Part shown: positions 16,937 through 29,296 of the stretch, one piece after another
How positions within the stretch are numbered: position 1 is the stretch's first letter
Layout: each line of letters opens with the position of its first letter
Assembly: GCA_023150475.1 (NCBI GenBank)
Contig: JAKLKU010000011.1
Coordinates: forward strand, 124,001-188,000
Origin: Planctomycetota bacterium
Lineage (GTDB): Bacteria > Planctomycetota > UBA1135 > GCA-002686595
Reading direction: 5' to 3'
DNA length: 64,000 nucleotides
Program-made: the position numbers and the translations under genes
Notes under the pieces: model-generated
The model's input: the letters and a program-made list of their open reading frames with translations, nothing else
The model's database searches: none
What the model was told of the DNA's origin: nothing

Positions 16937-18502
16937 TCAATCGAGCTTCACGAGCACCAAGTTCGCGAGGAACGCCGTCACGTCGGCTCGGGCGGGGCCT
17001 GAAAGTGCCGCGAACGCGTCACGCGCGGCCTGCGCTTCGCCGCCGTGGAGGAGGATCGCTTGCTCGAGCGTCGTCGCGCGACCGTCGTGGAGGTACGGCG
17101 CCGTCGAACCCACGCCCCACAGGTTCTCGGTCATGAACACCGCTGCGCCCGTGCCGATCTCGTCGATCGGTTCGGCGAGCCCCGGGCCCAGGTCGTGGCG
17201 TTTCAGATCGCCGAAGAGCTCGACGATCGTTTCACCCGCCAGGTTCTTCTTGAAGTTGCCGAGCTTGACGATGACCGCGCCGGTGTTCGGGTCGGTGATG
17301 ACGTTGTCCGGCAGATCGCGAGTCAGGTCGTACTGCACCGCGTACGCTGGATCGAGCCCCTCGACCAGCGGGTCTTGGCCGGCGGGCAGGACCGCGTCGC
17401 GGAACGCCGGGTTGAGGCTCGGCTCGCGGAAGATCGGATCGGCGAGCGTCAACGACGGCACGTGGCACGCCGCGCAGCCAAGGCTCTCGAAGAGCTGGCG
17501 GCCGCCGCGAATCGCGCGCTTCTCTTCCGCCGAGAGCGGGTCGATCAGGCCCCACCGGTCGAGCTCGAGCTTCGAGAGCGGCCGAGGCTGGCCAGTGACG
17601 TAGATCACCATGCCGGTGATGTCGCCGACCGTGAGCTCGTCGGCAACCCCGTCGAAGTCCCCGTCGAGTCCTGGTCCGACGATCTCGACCGCTTGCATGC
17701 CGATCTCGTTGTTGGAGGCTCCGCGGCAGAACTGCCGCATCGTCGTCGTGTCGCCTTTCCACCCGAACGGTCGGACCACGAGGTCCGCGGAGACTCCGAC
17801 GACGCCGGAAGTGTCGAGCGTCACCGTGCAGGGGCTCGCACCGCTCGGCGTCGCGACGAGTGCACCGAACGAGATGCCCTTCGCGACCAGTGCTTTCTCG
17901 ACCGGCAGTCCGGACGAGCAGGCTTCCGCTTCGGCGTCCGCGCGCAACTGGTGCAGCGTCGCCGTCATTTCCTCGGCGACCCGCTGCAGAGCGCCGGAGC
18001 CGAAGAGGTGGGTCGTCTGTCGTTCGATGTACCGGGTCGGGTCGCCGAGCCGCAACGGATCGCGGACCACGTTGTGGGCGATGCCGCCGCCACCGTCGTC
18101 CATCGGAAGGGTGTGACACGCGGTGCAGGACTGCTCGTTGGGACCCGTCGGCCGCGCCGGGAAGTGGTTGAGCCACTCGGTCGGGCCGTTCAGGTCCGCG
18201 CGCGGGATCCGGGTGAAGCGCCGGCCGTGACCGATCGCCGCGCCGACGCCGTCGGACTCGACGAAGAAGAAGTGGAACGACTCGTCGCCGGCGTCGAACG
18301 CCGCAGTGTAAGCCTGCCCAAGGCGGCCGCCGGCGACCAGTTGGAGCAGGTCGGGCTGCTGCAGGTGGTTTAGGAAGCCGCTTTGACCGTACGTGATCGA
18401 CGCTCCGGACAGCAGGGCGGCCGAAGCCAGGAGCAAACGCCCGCACGACGGGCGGTCGACGCCTCCGCGCCGTCGCCGGCAGGACTGGGGAAACTCACGC
18501 AT
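16937..18502 (-). CDS. Diheme cytochrome c-type oxidoreductase, DUF1111 family
   Basis: A 521-residue protein from the ATG at 18502. An N-terminal export signal spans about residues 18-40 (CGRLLLASAALLSGASITYG). Two c-type haem motifs are visible, CTACH at 126-130 and CAACH at 343-347. The spacing and the flanking motifs (FHFFFVESDGVGAAIG, GVGSTAPYLHDGRATTLEQAILLHGGEA) match DUF1111 'thiol oxidoreductase' proteins, related to the diheme peroxidase MauG/CcpA fold. In proteobacteria this family often sits in iron-regulated clusters with imelysin; no imelysin is seen here. A palindrome resembling an iron-type operator lies over its likely promoter. Confidence 0.85.
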   Translation of the reverse strand: MREFPQSCRRRRGGVDRPSCGRLLLASAALLSGASITYGQSGFLNHLQQPDLLQLVAGGRLGQAYTAAFDAGDESFHFFFVESDGVGAAIGHGRRFTRIPRADLNGPTEWLNHFPARPTGPNEQSCTACHTLPMDDGGGGIAHNVVRDPLRLGDPTRYIERQTTHLFGSGALQRVAEEMTATLHQLRADAEAEACSSGLPVEKALVAKGISFGALVATPSGASPCTVTLDTSGVVGVSADLVVRPFGWKGDTTTMRQFCRGASNNEIGMQAVEIVGPGLDGDFDGVADELTVGDITGMVIYVTGQPRPLSKLELDRWGLIDPLSAEEKRAIRGGRQLFESLGCAACHVPSLTLADPIFREPSLNPAFRDAVLPAGQDPLVEGLDPAYAVQYDLTRDLPDNVITDPNTGAVIVKLGNFKKNLAGETIVELFGDLKRHDLGPGLAEPIDEIGTGAAVFMTENLWGVGSTAPYLHDGRATTLEQAILLHGGEAQAARDAFAALSGPARADVTAFLANLVLVKLD

Positions 18503-18615
18503 CTCTCTGTCTCTCTGTGGTTTAGAGCCGCTCGAACCAGCAAGAACACGTGCGAGCGGATCGGTGGAGGGATGGGGGAGTCTACAACGTGGACCCGCTT
18601 CGCTGTAATAAGTAC

Positions 18616-18630
18616 TGAGACCCAGTCTCA
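18616..18630. promoter_or_regulatory. Perfect palindromic operator TGAGAC-N3-GTCTCA
   Basis: TGAGACCCAGTCTCA is a perfect 6-3-6 dyad in an unusually AT-rich stretch. On the minus strand it overlaps a candidate -35 (TTGAGA), followed after 15 bases by TATTAC, about 100 bases before the diheme gene. The half-site TGAGA resembles Fur-type boxes of some bacteria, but the regulator is inference. It also lies 98 bases before ribBA. Confidence 0.45.
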
Positions 18631-18716
18631 ACAAATTCGTGATATTCGGTCGGAAACCGAGCTGCGGAGCGCACTTGCGCCGCCCCGGCCGCCTACTCCG
18701 TGCGCCGCGGCTCGGC

Positions 18717-18722
18717 TACCTT
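18717..18722 (+). promoter_or_regulatory. TAnnnT -10 box before ribBA, likely leaderless
   Basis: TACCTT lies exactly 6 bases before the ATG at 18729, with no Shine-Dalgarno between. This leaves no room for an FMN riboswitch in the transcript. Confidence 0.5.
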
Positions 18723-18728
18723 GGCTGC

Positions 18729-19994
18729 ATGCCGATCAGCCCCATCCCGGAAATCCTGGACGAGCTCCGCCGCGGGCGGATGGTCATCCTCGTCGACGAC
18801 CCCTCGCGTGAGAACGAGGGAGACTTGGCGATGCTCGCGGAGTTCGTCACTCCGGAGGCCATCAACTTCATGGCGAAGGAGGCGCGGGGGCTCATCTGCT
18901 TGCCGCTCGCCGCGGACATCTGCGACACGCTCGAGCTCGAGCCCCAGGTCGCGAAGAACACGTCGAAGCTCGGGACCGGTTTCACCGTGTCCGTCGAAGC
19001 CGCGCAGGGCGTCACGACCGGCATTAGCGCCGCCGACCGAGCCCACACGATCAAGGTCGCCGTCGATCCGAAGTCCAAGGCGAGCGATCTGGTTCGGCCC
19101 GGTCACGTCTTCCCGTTGCGCGCCCGCGACGGCGGCGTGCTGGTGCGCGGCGGCCAGACCGAAGGCATCGTCGACCTCGCCCGGCTGTGTGGGCGCCGGC
19201 CGGCCGGCGTGATCTGCGAGATCATGAACGAGGACGGCACGATGGCGCGGATGCCGGAGCTCGAGCGCTTCGCGGAGAAGCACGGGCTCAAGATCTGCAC
19301 GATTGCCGATCTGATCGCGTGGCGTCGGCAGAACGAGCGCCTGGTCGAACCCGTCCAGATGGACGTGCCCTTGCCGACGCGCTACGGGACGTTCGTCGCG
19401 CACCTCTTCAAGTCGACCACCGACGGCAAGCAGCACATGGCGCTGACGATCGGCATGCCCGGTCCGTCGATCGACGGACCGCGCGCGGCCGTCGAGGAGC
19501 CGGTCGCCGTACGCGTGCACTCGGAGTGCCTGACCGGCGACGTGTTCCACTCGCTGCGCTGCGACTGTGGCCCTCAGCTCGAGAAGGCGCTCGCGATGCT
19601 CGGCCAGGAGAAGCGCGGCGTGCTCGTCTACATGCGTCAGGAAGGGCGCGGGATCGGGCTCGAGAACAAGCTGAAGGCCTACCGGCTCCAGGACGCGGGC
19701 CTCGACACCGTGGAAGCGAACCAGGCCCTCGGCTTCGCGGCGGACCTGCGCGAGTACGGTCTCGGCGCGCAGATCCTCCGGTACCTCGGGGTCAGGCACA
19801 TGAAGCTCCTGACCAACAACCCGAAAAAGATCGCGGGTCTCGCGGGCTACGGGCTCGACGTCGTGTCCCAAGTGCCGCTCGCGACCCCGCCCAACCTGGC
19901 CAACGCCAAGTACTTGCGCACGAAGCGGGACAAGCTCGGTCACCTGCTGACCGACCTCGACATTCCGCCTGCGGAAGGCGCCGGCCGGGAATAG
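18729..19994 (+). CDS. ribBA: Bifunctional DHBP synthase / GTP cyclohydrolase II
   Basis: A 421-residue cytoplasmic enzyme starting both branches of riboflavin synthesis. Residues about 1-205 are 3,4-dihydroxy-2-butanone-4-phosphate synthase (ribulose-5-phosphate to DHBP plus formate), with [11 protein letters not shown], the metal- and substrate-binding loop, and [10 protein letters not shown]. Residues about 210-410 are GTP cyclohydrolase II, with the zinc Cys residues in [20 protein letters not shown] and the catalytic [12 protein letters not shown]. All key motifs are intact. It stands alone, with the rest of the rib pathway not in this window, followed after 31 bases by an ECF sigma gene. 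Confidence 0.97.
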   Translation: MPISPIPEILDELRRGRMVILVDDPSRENEGDLAMLAEFVTPEAINFMAKEARGLICLPLAADICDTLELEPQVAKNTSKLGTGFTVSVEAAQGVTTGISAADRAHTIKVAVDPKSKASDLVRPGHVFPLRARDGGVLVRGGQTEGIVDLARLCGRRPAGVICEIMNEDGTMARMPELERFAEKHGLKICTIADLIAWRRQNERLVEPVQMDVPLPTRYGTFVAHLFKSTTDGKQHMALTIGMPGPSIDGPRAAVEEPVAVRVHSECLTGDVFHSLRCDCGPQLEKALAMLGQEKRGVLVYMRQEGRGIGLENKLKAYRLQDAGLDTVEANQALGFAADLREYGLGAQILRYLGVRHMKLLTNNPKKIAGLAGYGLDVVSQVPLATPPNLANAKYLRTKRDKLGHLLTDLDIPPAEGAGRE

Positions 19995-20025
19995 GAGCGC
20001 GTCCGCGGGCGTCGATGGGCTCGCG

Positions 20026-20637
20026 ATGGCGGTCCACGCAATGCAGCCGGCCCCGAAGGAAGACCTGCGACTCGTCGAGGAGTCCCTGGCGGGCAATCAG
20101 CTCGCCTTCCAACTGCTCGTCGAGCGCTACCAGGGCCGGATGTTCGCCCTGGCGAGGCACTACACGAAGAACCCGACGGAGGTCGAGGACATCGTCCAAG
20201 ACACGTTCCTGAAGGCCTTCACGCACCTCGCCAGTTTCGAACGGCAGTCGAGCCTCTACACGTGGCTCGCGCGGATCGCGATCAACACGGCGCTCGACTT
20301 CCTGAAGCGCCACGGGAGGAACCCGGTGCAAGCGGTCGAGGACCTGGAGGTTGTGCAGGTCCTCGATCGCTCGCGACCGAGCGGCACGTGCCCTGCGCCC
20401 GACGCGGGGCTCGAACGCGAGGAGATCGCTCGCATCACGCAGGAAGTGCTCGCGGAGTTGCCCGAGATCTTCCGCACGGTGCTCGTGCTGCGCGAGTTCG
20501 AGGAGCTGCCGTACCAGGAGATCGCCGACATCCTCGGCATCTCGATCGGCACCGTCGAATCGCGGCTCTTCCGTGCACGCGCTCGTTTCCGCGACAAGCT
20601 GCTGCACCTCCATCCGGAGTTCGAACACGGCCTCTGA
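20026..20637 (+). CDS. ECF RNA polymerase sigma factor (RpoE-like)
   Basis: A 203-residue sigma factor. Region 2 spans about 20-90 (LLVERYQGRMFALARHYTKN, EVEDIVQDTFLKAFTHL, YTWLARIAINTALDFLKR) and region 4 about 135-190 (LPEIFRTVLVLREFEELPYQEIADILGISIGTVESRLFRARARFR). The next gene is a zinc-finger anti-sigma factor, followed by three more genes in close series, so this factor probably governs its own operon including the PilM/PilN/PilO-like genes. Confidence 0.93.
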   Translation: MAVHAMQPAPKEDLRLVEESLAGNQLAFQLLVERYQGRMFALARHYTKNPTEVEDIVQDTFLKAFTHLASFERQSSLYTWLARIAINTALDFLKRHGRNPVQAVEDLEVVQVLDRSRPSGTCPAPDAGLEREEIARITQEVLAELPEIFRTVLVLREFEELPYQEIADILGISIGTVESRLFRARARFRDKLLHLHPEFEHGL

Positions 20638-20655
20638 GGCCCGAGAGGAATCACC

Positions 20656-21213
20656 ATGACGATGACCTGCAACGAAGCGCAGCCCCTGGTGTGGAGCTAC
20701 CTCGACGGCGAGCTCTCCGAAGCGCAAGCCGCGCCGCTGCGCAAGCACCTCCTCGAGTGCCACCCGTGCCGCAACTCCGCTCAGGACGGCAAGACGCTCA
20801 AGCGTTGGTTCGTCCGTTCCGAGGCGGCAGAACTCGCGCCCCGTGGTTTCGCCGCGCGCGTCGCGCAGCAGGCGTTCGCCGCACGTCACGCGGAGCGCGC
20901 CGAGCCGTTCTCCGAAGTCGACGACGCGCCGGTCACCGTCGAAGCCAGCGGCGAAGGCAACGGAGAAGGCAACGGCGAAGGCAACGGCGAAGGGCGCGTG
21001 TTCTCGTTCGTGCTCCGACTGACGGCGGTGGCCGCGGTGGCGCTGTTCGTGCTGTCGCTCGTGCTGCGTTTCCAAGCGCTGCCGGCGAGTGAAGGCATGC
21101 GCGCCGATCAACGCGAGCAGCCGACGCTCGAGGACGTGAAGCGTGGACTCGACGAGCTCAACGCGAAGGAAGCGAACGCCCGACCGGTCGGCCACGGCGG
21201 GGAGCAGCGCTAG
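20656..21213 (+). CDS. Zinc-finger (ZAS) membrane anti-sigma factor
   Basis: A 185-residue protein with the anti-sigma zinc-finger motif HLLECHPCR near residues 32-40 (HxxxCxxC) and the preceding VWSYLDGELS element. A Gly/Glu/Asn tandem repeat near residue 100 (GEGN, four 12-bp units) is followed by one membrane helix (about 118-138, LTAVAAVALFVLSLVLRF). The inside ZAS domain would hold the sigma factor encoded 18 bases upstream. The outside tail is short (about 45 residues). Confidence 0.88.
   Translation: MTMTCNEAQPLVWSYLDGELSEAQAAPLRKHLLECHPCRNSAQDGKTLKRWFVRSEAAELAPRGFAARVAQQAFAARHAERAEPFSEVDDAPVTVEASGEGNGEGNGEGNGEGRVFSFVLRLTAVAAVALFVLSLVLRFQALPASEGMRADQREQPTLEDVKRGLDELNAKEANARPVGHGGEQR
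20950..20997 (+). repeat. Four 12-bp tandem repeats in anti-sigma gene
   Basis: Units of GGCGAAGGCAAC (last copy diverged) encode the GEGN linker before the membrane helix; the period preserves the frame. Confidence 0.7.
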
Positions 21214-21217
21214 CGCC

Positions 21218-21598
21218 ATGCAACGCCTGCACCTGTGGATCGGGGTGCTCGCGCTGACGTGCTTCGGCGTCGGACTCGCCGCGGGACTGGTGATCGAGCG
21301 ACGCCTGGCGCCGCGGACGACGCCGGGACCTTTCGAGGACTACGAGCGTCTGCTCGCGCAGACGTTCGATCTTTCCGCGGATCGGCGCGCGTATCTGTCG
21401 CAGGCGATGGACGCCTACGCGCGGGAGATCGACGCGATCCGCCGCCGCTATCTCGCGCAGGCAGGCAGCGAGATGCAGCGCGAACTCGAGCAACTGGGGC
21501 TACGCTACGCCGACCTGATTCGCAATGATGTGCTGCCCGTGAGCCAGCGCCCGAAATTCGACGAAGCGGCCCGAGCCACTCTCTTCCCGACCTACTGA
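21218..21598 (+). CDS. Small membrane protein, possibly metal-sensor/CpxP-like
   Basis: A 126-residue protein with an N-terminal membrane helix (about residues 5-26, HLWIGVLALTCFGVGLAAGLVI) and a wholly helical outside part (YERLLAQTFDLSADRRAYLS, EMQRELEQLGLRYADLIRND). The layout resembles periplasmic heavy-metal sensor/CpxP-type helical hairpins that often accompany ECF systems, but no LTxxQ motif is present. It lies 4 bases after the anti-sigma gene and 3 bases before the PilM-PilN gene. Confidence 0.65.
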   Translation: MQRLHLWIGVLALTCFGVGLAAGLVIERRLAPRTTPGPFEDYERLLAQTFDLSADRRAYLSQAMDAYAREIDAIRRRYLAQAGSEMQRELEQLGLRYADLIRNDVLPVSQRPKFDEAARATLFPTY

Positions 21599-21601
21599 TC
21601 C

Positions 21602-23356
21602 ATGGCACGTACCTGCGGCATCCGCGTCGGTCCGCGACGCTTCGAGATCGTCGTCCTCGACGGCAGCCCGAAGAAACACCGCATCGCGGCGTTCAAGACC
21701 GGCGAGTTCCGCGGCGGCGACGACGAAGCCGCGAGCACGCTCGGCGAGGCGGTCAAGGAGCTCAAGATCCCGGTCGACGCGACGTCGATCGCGATCGACA
21801 CCGGGCTCGCGGCGTTCCGCACGCTGAAGCTGCCGTTCAACGAGCGCGAGAAGATCGAAGAGGTCATCAAGTTCGAAGTCGAGAGCCAGCTCCCGCAATG
21901 GGACATCGGCGACGTGGTCGTCGACTTCGTCGTGCAGGACCACGTCGAGGGCGAGACCAACCTGCTCGTCAGCGCTGTGCCCAAGGCCGACTTGAAGCGC
22001 GTGCTCGACCTCTGTTCGGAGGCGGGCGTCGAGCCGCTCGAAGCCGATCTCGAAGCGACCGCGATGGTCAACGCGGCGCTCGGCGCCGACGTGTGTCACG
22101 TCGACGACGCGCAGGTCCTGGTGCACGTCGGCGAAGGCTCGACTTCGGTGGTCGTCGTCGACGGTGGCAAGGTGCGGTCGATGCGCGCGATCCACGTCGG
22201 CGCGTTCGCTGCGCCGGAGGCCGACAAGTCCGAGAAGCCCGAGAAATCCGAGAAGGGCGAGAAGCCGGAAGCTCAGCCGCCGACCGCGAGCGAGGCGACG
22301 CCCGCGACCGAGTCCGCGGAGGCTGCCGTCGCGCTCGATCCGGAGGCGGCACAACGCCGCTTGGGCAACGTCGTCTCGCGCATCAAACGCGAGCTCGGCC
22401 GCACGATCTCGGGCGCGCGCACGGCCAACCCGATCGGTGCGATCTACGTCTGCGGGTATCCGCTGCCGGAACTCGTCGGCTCGACCTTGATGGACGTGCC
22501 GATCTACGAACTCGACGTCTTCGAAGAGGACAGCGGCCAACCGGCGAGCGCGGCTCCGCTCGTCGTCGCGTACGGCGTCGCACTGCGCCAGCTCGGCGGT
22601 CCGTCGATCGAAACTTCATTGCGGCGCGAAGAGTTGAAGTTCACCGGCACGCTCGAGCGCGTCGAGTTGCCGCTCGCGATCGCGGCGCTCCTGCTCGCGA
22701 CGTTGGCCGGCATCTTCTGCATGTTCGAACTCATGCAGCTCAAGGGCCGCGAGCGCGACGTCAAGGCGTGGCGAGCGAGCGCCGAGAACTTCTTGATCGG
22801 CGACCCTGCGAAGGGTCACGCCGGCAATCTCTCGCAGCCGCTGACCGATCTCGACAACTACCTCAAGAAGTACAAGTACGACGACGCGAACCAGGACGGC
22901 GATCCCGAGCGCAGCGACTGGGAGCAAATGCAGTACGAACGCATGTTGCTCGGTCGCGAAGTGAAGAAGCTCGAGTCGCAGCTCGGGACCAGCGGTGAAG
23001 TGACTCTGCCGCAGTCGGCGTTGCAGGCCGCGACGCTGGTGCTTGGCGTGTTCGACGCGAACAAGGAGAAGCTCGGGCGCTTCTCGATCCGCATGCTCGA
23101 CGCGACGTACGTGCAGGGCACGGGCGGTCGCGTCGACACGGTCAAGGTGATGCTCGACTTGTCGTTCTTCGGCGACACCGCGGTCGATGCCACGGTCGCT
23201 TACGACCAGCTCGAGCCCGCGTTGCGCGCGCAGCCTTGGGTGACCGACATCGACAAACGCGGTTCGAAGGAATTCGACGAGAAGGCCCCGGCGAAGGGCA
23301 TCTTCGTCCAAGGATTCACGATCACCTGCGATCTCACGAAGGTGCCGAAGCCGTGA
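21602..23356 (+). CDS. PilM-PilN fusion (GspL-like) pilus/secretion platform protein
   Basis: A 584-residue protein. Residues about 1-205 are an actin-fold PilM-like domain (ATSIAIDTGLAAFRTLKLPFNEREKIEEVIKFEVESQLP, then VLVHVGEGSTSVVVV). A charged Lys/Glu/Pro repeat (SEKPEKSEKGEKPE) inserts near residue 210. The PilM fold resumes at 240-340 (GAIYVCGYPLPELVG). A membrane helix spans about 360-380 and a PilN-like periplasmic region follows to the end. This is the same architecture as GspL of type II secretion. The next gene is PilO-like and overlaps by GTGA. No secretin, ATPase or pilin gene is in this locus. Confidence 0.75.
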   Translation: MARTCGIRVGPRRFEIVVLDGSPKKHRIAAFKTGEFRGGDDEAASTLGEAVKELKIPVDATSIAIDTGLAAFRTLKLPFNEREKIEEVIKFEVESQLPQWDIGDVVVDFVVQDHVEGETNLLVSAVPKADLKRVLDLCSEAGVEPLEADLEATAMVNAALGADVCHVDDAQVLVHVGEGSTSVVVVDGGKVRSMRAIHVGAFAAPEADKSEKPEKSEKGEKPEAQPPTASEATPATESAEAAVALDPEAAQRRLGNVVSRIKRELGRTISGARTANPIGAIYVCGYPLPELVGSTLMDVPIYELDVFEEDSGQPASAAPLVVAYGVALRQLGGPSIETSLRREELKFTGTLERVELPLAIAALLLATLAGIFCMFELMQLKGRERDVKAWRASAENFLIGDPAKGHAGNLSQPLTDLDNYLKKYKYDDANQDGDPERSDWEQMQYERMLLGREVKKLESQLGTSGEVTLPQSALQAATLVLGVFDANKEKLGRFSIRMLDATYVQGTGGRVDTVKVMLDLSFFGDTAVDATVAYDQLEPALRAQPWVTDIDKRGSKEFDEKAPAKGIFVQGFTITCDLTKVPKP

Positions 23357-23931
23357 AACACTTCTTCTCCGACATGACCGTCGAACGCTGGGTGATCGTC
23401 GTCTCGCTCGTCGTGGCGACCGCGCTCGGCAGCGTCGGCTACTTCAAGTTCTACAGCGAACGTGCCCTGCTCGAGGAAGCGTTGACGGCCGACGTCATCC
23501 AGACCGCGCAAGGCATGCAAGCCGACGCGATGAAGTACTCGCGGCTCTACAAGGAGGCCGACCTCCAGGCGCTGACGGGCAGCCAGAGCAACGCGGAGTC
23601 GTTCTTGCGCACTCTCGCGGCGTCGCCCAAGGCGAACCTCGGCCAGGTCGACGTCAAGATCGCCGAGACCGCGAACTCCGTGCGCAAGGGCGTCGCCGAC
23701 AAGAAGTTCACGATCCAACCGCAGAACCGCGACCGTGCCTTCCAGCGCATCGCGATCGCCAACTTCTTGTTCCTCGCCGAGACGGAAAGCGCCGGGATGC
23801 GCGTGTCGCACCTGCGACTGACGCTCAGCCCGAAGAACCTGAAGGAATGGGATTTCCCTCCGGGCGACGGCGACAATTGGTTCTGGGAAGCGGAGTTGCT
23901 CTCGCGCACGAAGAGCGAAGCCGCGAAGTGA
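23353..23931 (+). CDS. PilO/GspM-like membrane protein
   Basis: A 192-residue protein whose GTG start overlaps the preceding stop (GTGA). It has one membrane helix (about residues 13-32, VIVVSLVVATALGSVGYFKF) and an outside part with an alpha/beta pattern (MRVSHLRLTLSPKNLKEWDF, DNWFWEAELLSR). Position after a PilM-PilN fusion, size and topology fit PilO/GspM, the partner that completes the inner-membrane platform. Sequence identity to known PilO is not obvious by eye. Confidence 0.6.
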   Translation: MKHFFSDMTVERWVIVVSLVVATALGSVGYFKFYSERALLEEALTADVIQTAQGMQADAMKYSRLYKEADLQALTGSQSNAESFLRTLAASPKANLGQVDVKIAETANSVRKGVADKKFTIQPQNRDRAFQRIAIANFLFLAETESAGMRVSHLRLTLSPKNLKEWDFPPGDGDNWFWEAELLSRTKSEAAK

Positions 23932-23946
23932 GCGTGAACGACGCGG

Positions 23947-23969
23947 GCGGCGGCGATCGACGCCGCTGC
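23947..23969 (+). terminator. Hairpin terminator after sigma/pilus-like operon
   Basis: GCGGCGGCG and CGCCGCTGC form a 9-bp stem with one G-U pair and loop ATCGA, 16 bases after the PilO-like stop. Confidence 0.55.
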
Positions 23970-24134
23970 TGAGCGTTCGCCACGGGTCGCTTCGATGCGC
24001 GGTGTTGCATGCGCTGCCGCGGTGCTCGTCCGCCGCGCGCACTCGGAGCGCCGGATCCGGCGCGCGGAGTTCTTCGGCGGCTTTTCGCTGCGCGACACTT
24101 GGGATGCGAGTGAGCCGCGGCTCGACTGACGTCC

Positions 24135-25994
24135 GTGGAATCCAGCACGTCCGAGATCGTCCCGCGCGCCAGGTTCGACACGACCACCGTCGAGCCGGCC
24201 GTGCCCGCGTTCGCGGTCGCGACGGCTCCGCTGCTCGATACGCCCGTCTGGCCGTTCGCGACGGCCGCAGCCGTGCTCGTCGCGGGCTCGTTGTGGTGGC
24301 GTGCGCGGCAGCAGACGCGGCAGATCGAGGATCTGCTGGCGGAACGGCGTGAGCTCGAGGCGCTCGCCGCGGCGCGCGAGAAGGAGCTCGAGCGCGTGTC
24401 CGCGGCGTTGCAGCGCGAGATCACTCGCTTGGGCAGCACGCTCGCCGCGGAACGACGACTGTTCGACGCCGGACCCGTGACGATGTTTCGTTGGCGGGCA
24501 GCATCGGGATGGCCCGTCGACTACGTGTCACCGAACGTGACGCAGCTCTTCGGTTGGTCGGCCGACGAGTTCGTCCACGGCCGAGTGCGCTACGCGGACG
24601 TCGTGCATCCGGAGGATCTTCAGCGTGTCGCCCGCGAAGTGGCCGAACACACGGCGGCGGGGCGCGCGTACTTCGAACAGGACTACCGCATCCTGCACAA
24701 GGACGGTGGCGTCCGTTGGCTCTACGACATCACACTGATCGAGCGCGATGCAGGCGGTGCGATCACGCACTTCACGGGTTACGTGCTCGATCGCACCGAG
24801 CGCGTGCAAGCCGAGAACGAGCGCCGCACGTTCGAGCAACGTCTGCAGCAGACCCAACGGCTCGAGAGCCTCGGCGTGCTCGCAGGCGGCGTCGCGCACG
24901 ACTTCAACAACCTGCTCGTCGGGATCCTCGGCAATGCGGGGTTGGCGCGCGGGAGGATCGCGCCCGACGATCCGAATCGGGAGTTCATCGACAGCATCGA
25001 AGAAGCCGCACGGCGAGCCGCGGAGCTGACGCATCAGATGCTCGCGTACGCCGGTCGGGCGAGCGTGAAGTTCGAAGTCGTCGATCTCGATGCTGCGATC
25101 GCCGAGCTCGCGGGCTTGTTGCGCGCGTCGATCTCGAAGAAGACCACGTTCACCGTGAGGGCCGCCGCGACGCCGCCGCGCGTGCTGGGCGATCGCGTGC
25201 AACTCGACCAAGTCGTGATGAACCTGGTCACCAACGCAGCGGACGCGCTCGGCGACCGTGGAGGGGAAATCCTGCTTGCGACCGGCACCGCGGAGCTCGG
25301 ACGCGATGCGTTGGAACGCCTGCACGGCGCTTCGGGCGTCGAACCAGGACGGTTCGCGTACGTCGAAGTCACCGACGACGGTTGCGGCATGGACGCGGAG
25401 ACGCAGGCGCGCATGTTCGAGCCGTTCTTCACGACCAAGTTCCCGGGTCGCGGACTCGGCCTCGCCGCGGTGCTCGGGATCGCGCGCGGCCACCATGGCG
25501 GCCTCGAAGTCGAATCACGCGTCGACGGAGGGACGCGAGTGCGCTTCTACGCGCCGCTCGCACGGGCCGACGCACCTCCGAAGTCCGCCGCTGCGCCGAC
25601 GATCGACGCCGGACGTGCGCTGCGGACGACGACGGTCCTCGTCGTGGACGACGAGCCCGCCGTGCAGAAACTCGCCGCGCGAGTGATGCAGAGCCGCGGA
25701 CTCGCGGTGCTGCTCGCCGGCGACGGCGAACAGGCGTTGGCGGCGTTCGACGCGCACGCAGGCGAAGTCGGTTGCGTGTTGCTCGACCTCACGATGCCGA
25801 AGCTGAGCGGTGCGGACACGTTCCGGGCGTTGCGCGCGCGCGCGCCGAACTTGCCGGTGATCGTGACCAGCGGCTACAGCGAAAGCGACGCGACCGAACA
25901 GATCGGGTCCCGCACGGCGACGTACTTCTTGCAGAAGCCCTTCGGCCCCGACGAACTCGTCGGCCTGCTCGCGCAAGCCCTCGACGGCGCGTGA
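24135..25994 (+). CDS. PAS hybrid sensor histidine kinase
   Basis: A 619-residue protein starting at a GTG. One membrane helix (about residues 39-55) is followed by a coiled-coil stretch (60-105), a PAS domain with PAC motif (about 110-225, VDYVSPNVTQLFGWSADEF, GGVRWLYDITLIERD), and a dimerisation domain with the phospho-acceptor His255 (GGVAHDFNNLL). An HATPase domain follows (about 350-480, NLVTNAADALGDRGG, DDGCGMD, GRGLGLAAVLGI), then a C-terminal receiver domain with Asp551 (CVLLDLTMP). The AHDFNN box is typical of HisKA kinases of the NtrB-like class. No separate response regulator is adjacent. Confidence 0.93.
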   Translation: MESSTSEIVPRARFDTTTVEPAVPAFAVATAPLLDTPVWPFATAAAVLVAGSLWWRARQQTRQIEDLLAERRELEALAAAREKELERVSAALQREITRLGSTLAAERRLFDAGPVTMFRWRAASGWPVDYVSPNVTQLFGWSADEFVHGRVRYADVVHPEDLQRVAREVAEHTAAGRAYFEQDYRILHKDGGVRWLYDITLIERDAGGAITHFTGYVLDRTERVQAENERRTFEQRLQQTQRLESLGVLAGGVAHDFNNLLVGILGNAGLARGRIAPDDPNREFIDSIEEAARRAAELTHQMLAYAGRASVKFEVVDLDAAIAELAGLLRASISKKTTFTVRAAATPPRVLGDRVQLDQVVMNLVTNAADALGDRGGEILLATGTAELGRDALERLHGASGVEPGRFAYVEVTDDGCGMDAETQARMFEPFFTTKFPGRGLGLAAVLGIARGHHGGLEVESRVDGGTRVRFYAPLARADAPPKSAAAPTIDAGRALRTTTVLVVDDEPAVQKLAARVMQSRGLAVLLAGDGEQALAAFDAHAGEVGCVLLDLTMPKLSGADTFRALRARAPNLPVIVTSGYSESDATEQIGSRTATYFLQKPFGPDELVGLLAQALDGA

Positions 25995-25997
25995 CGG

Positions 25998-29240
<3,243 letters not shown>

Positions 29241-29296
29241 GGAGTGGGGACGTTGCTCGGAAGGGGCTGGAGGAGGACTCTTCGTGAGCGAGCGTT

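Noticed and set aside
18639..18728. FMN riboswitch expected before ribBA
   Set aside because: Fewer than 100 bases are free, no FMN aptamer motif is visible, and the -10 box lies 6 bases before the ATG.
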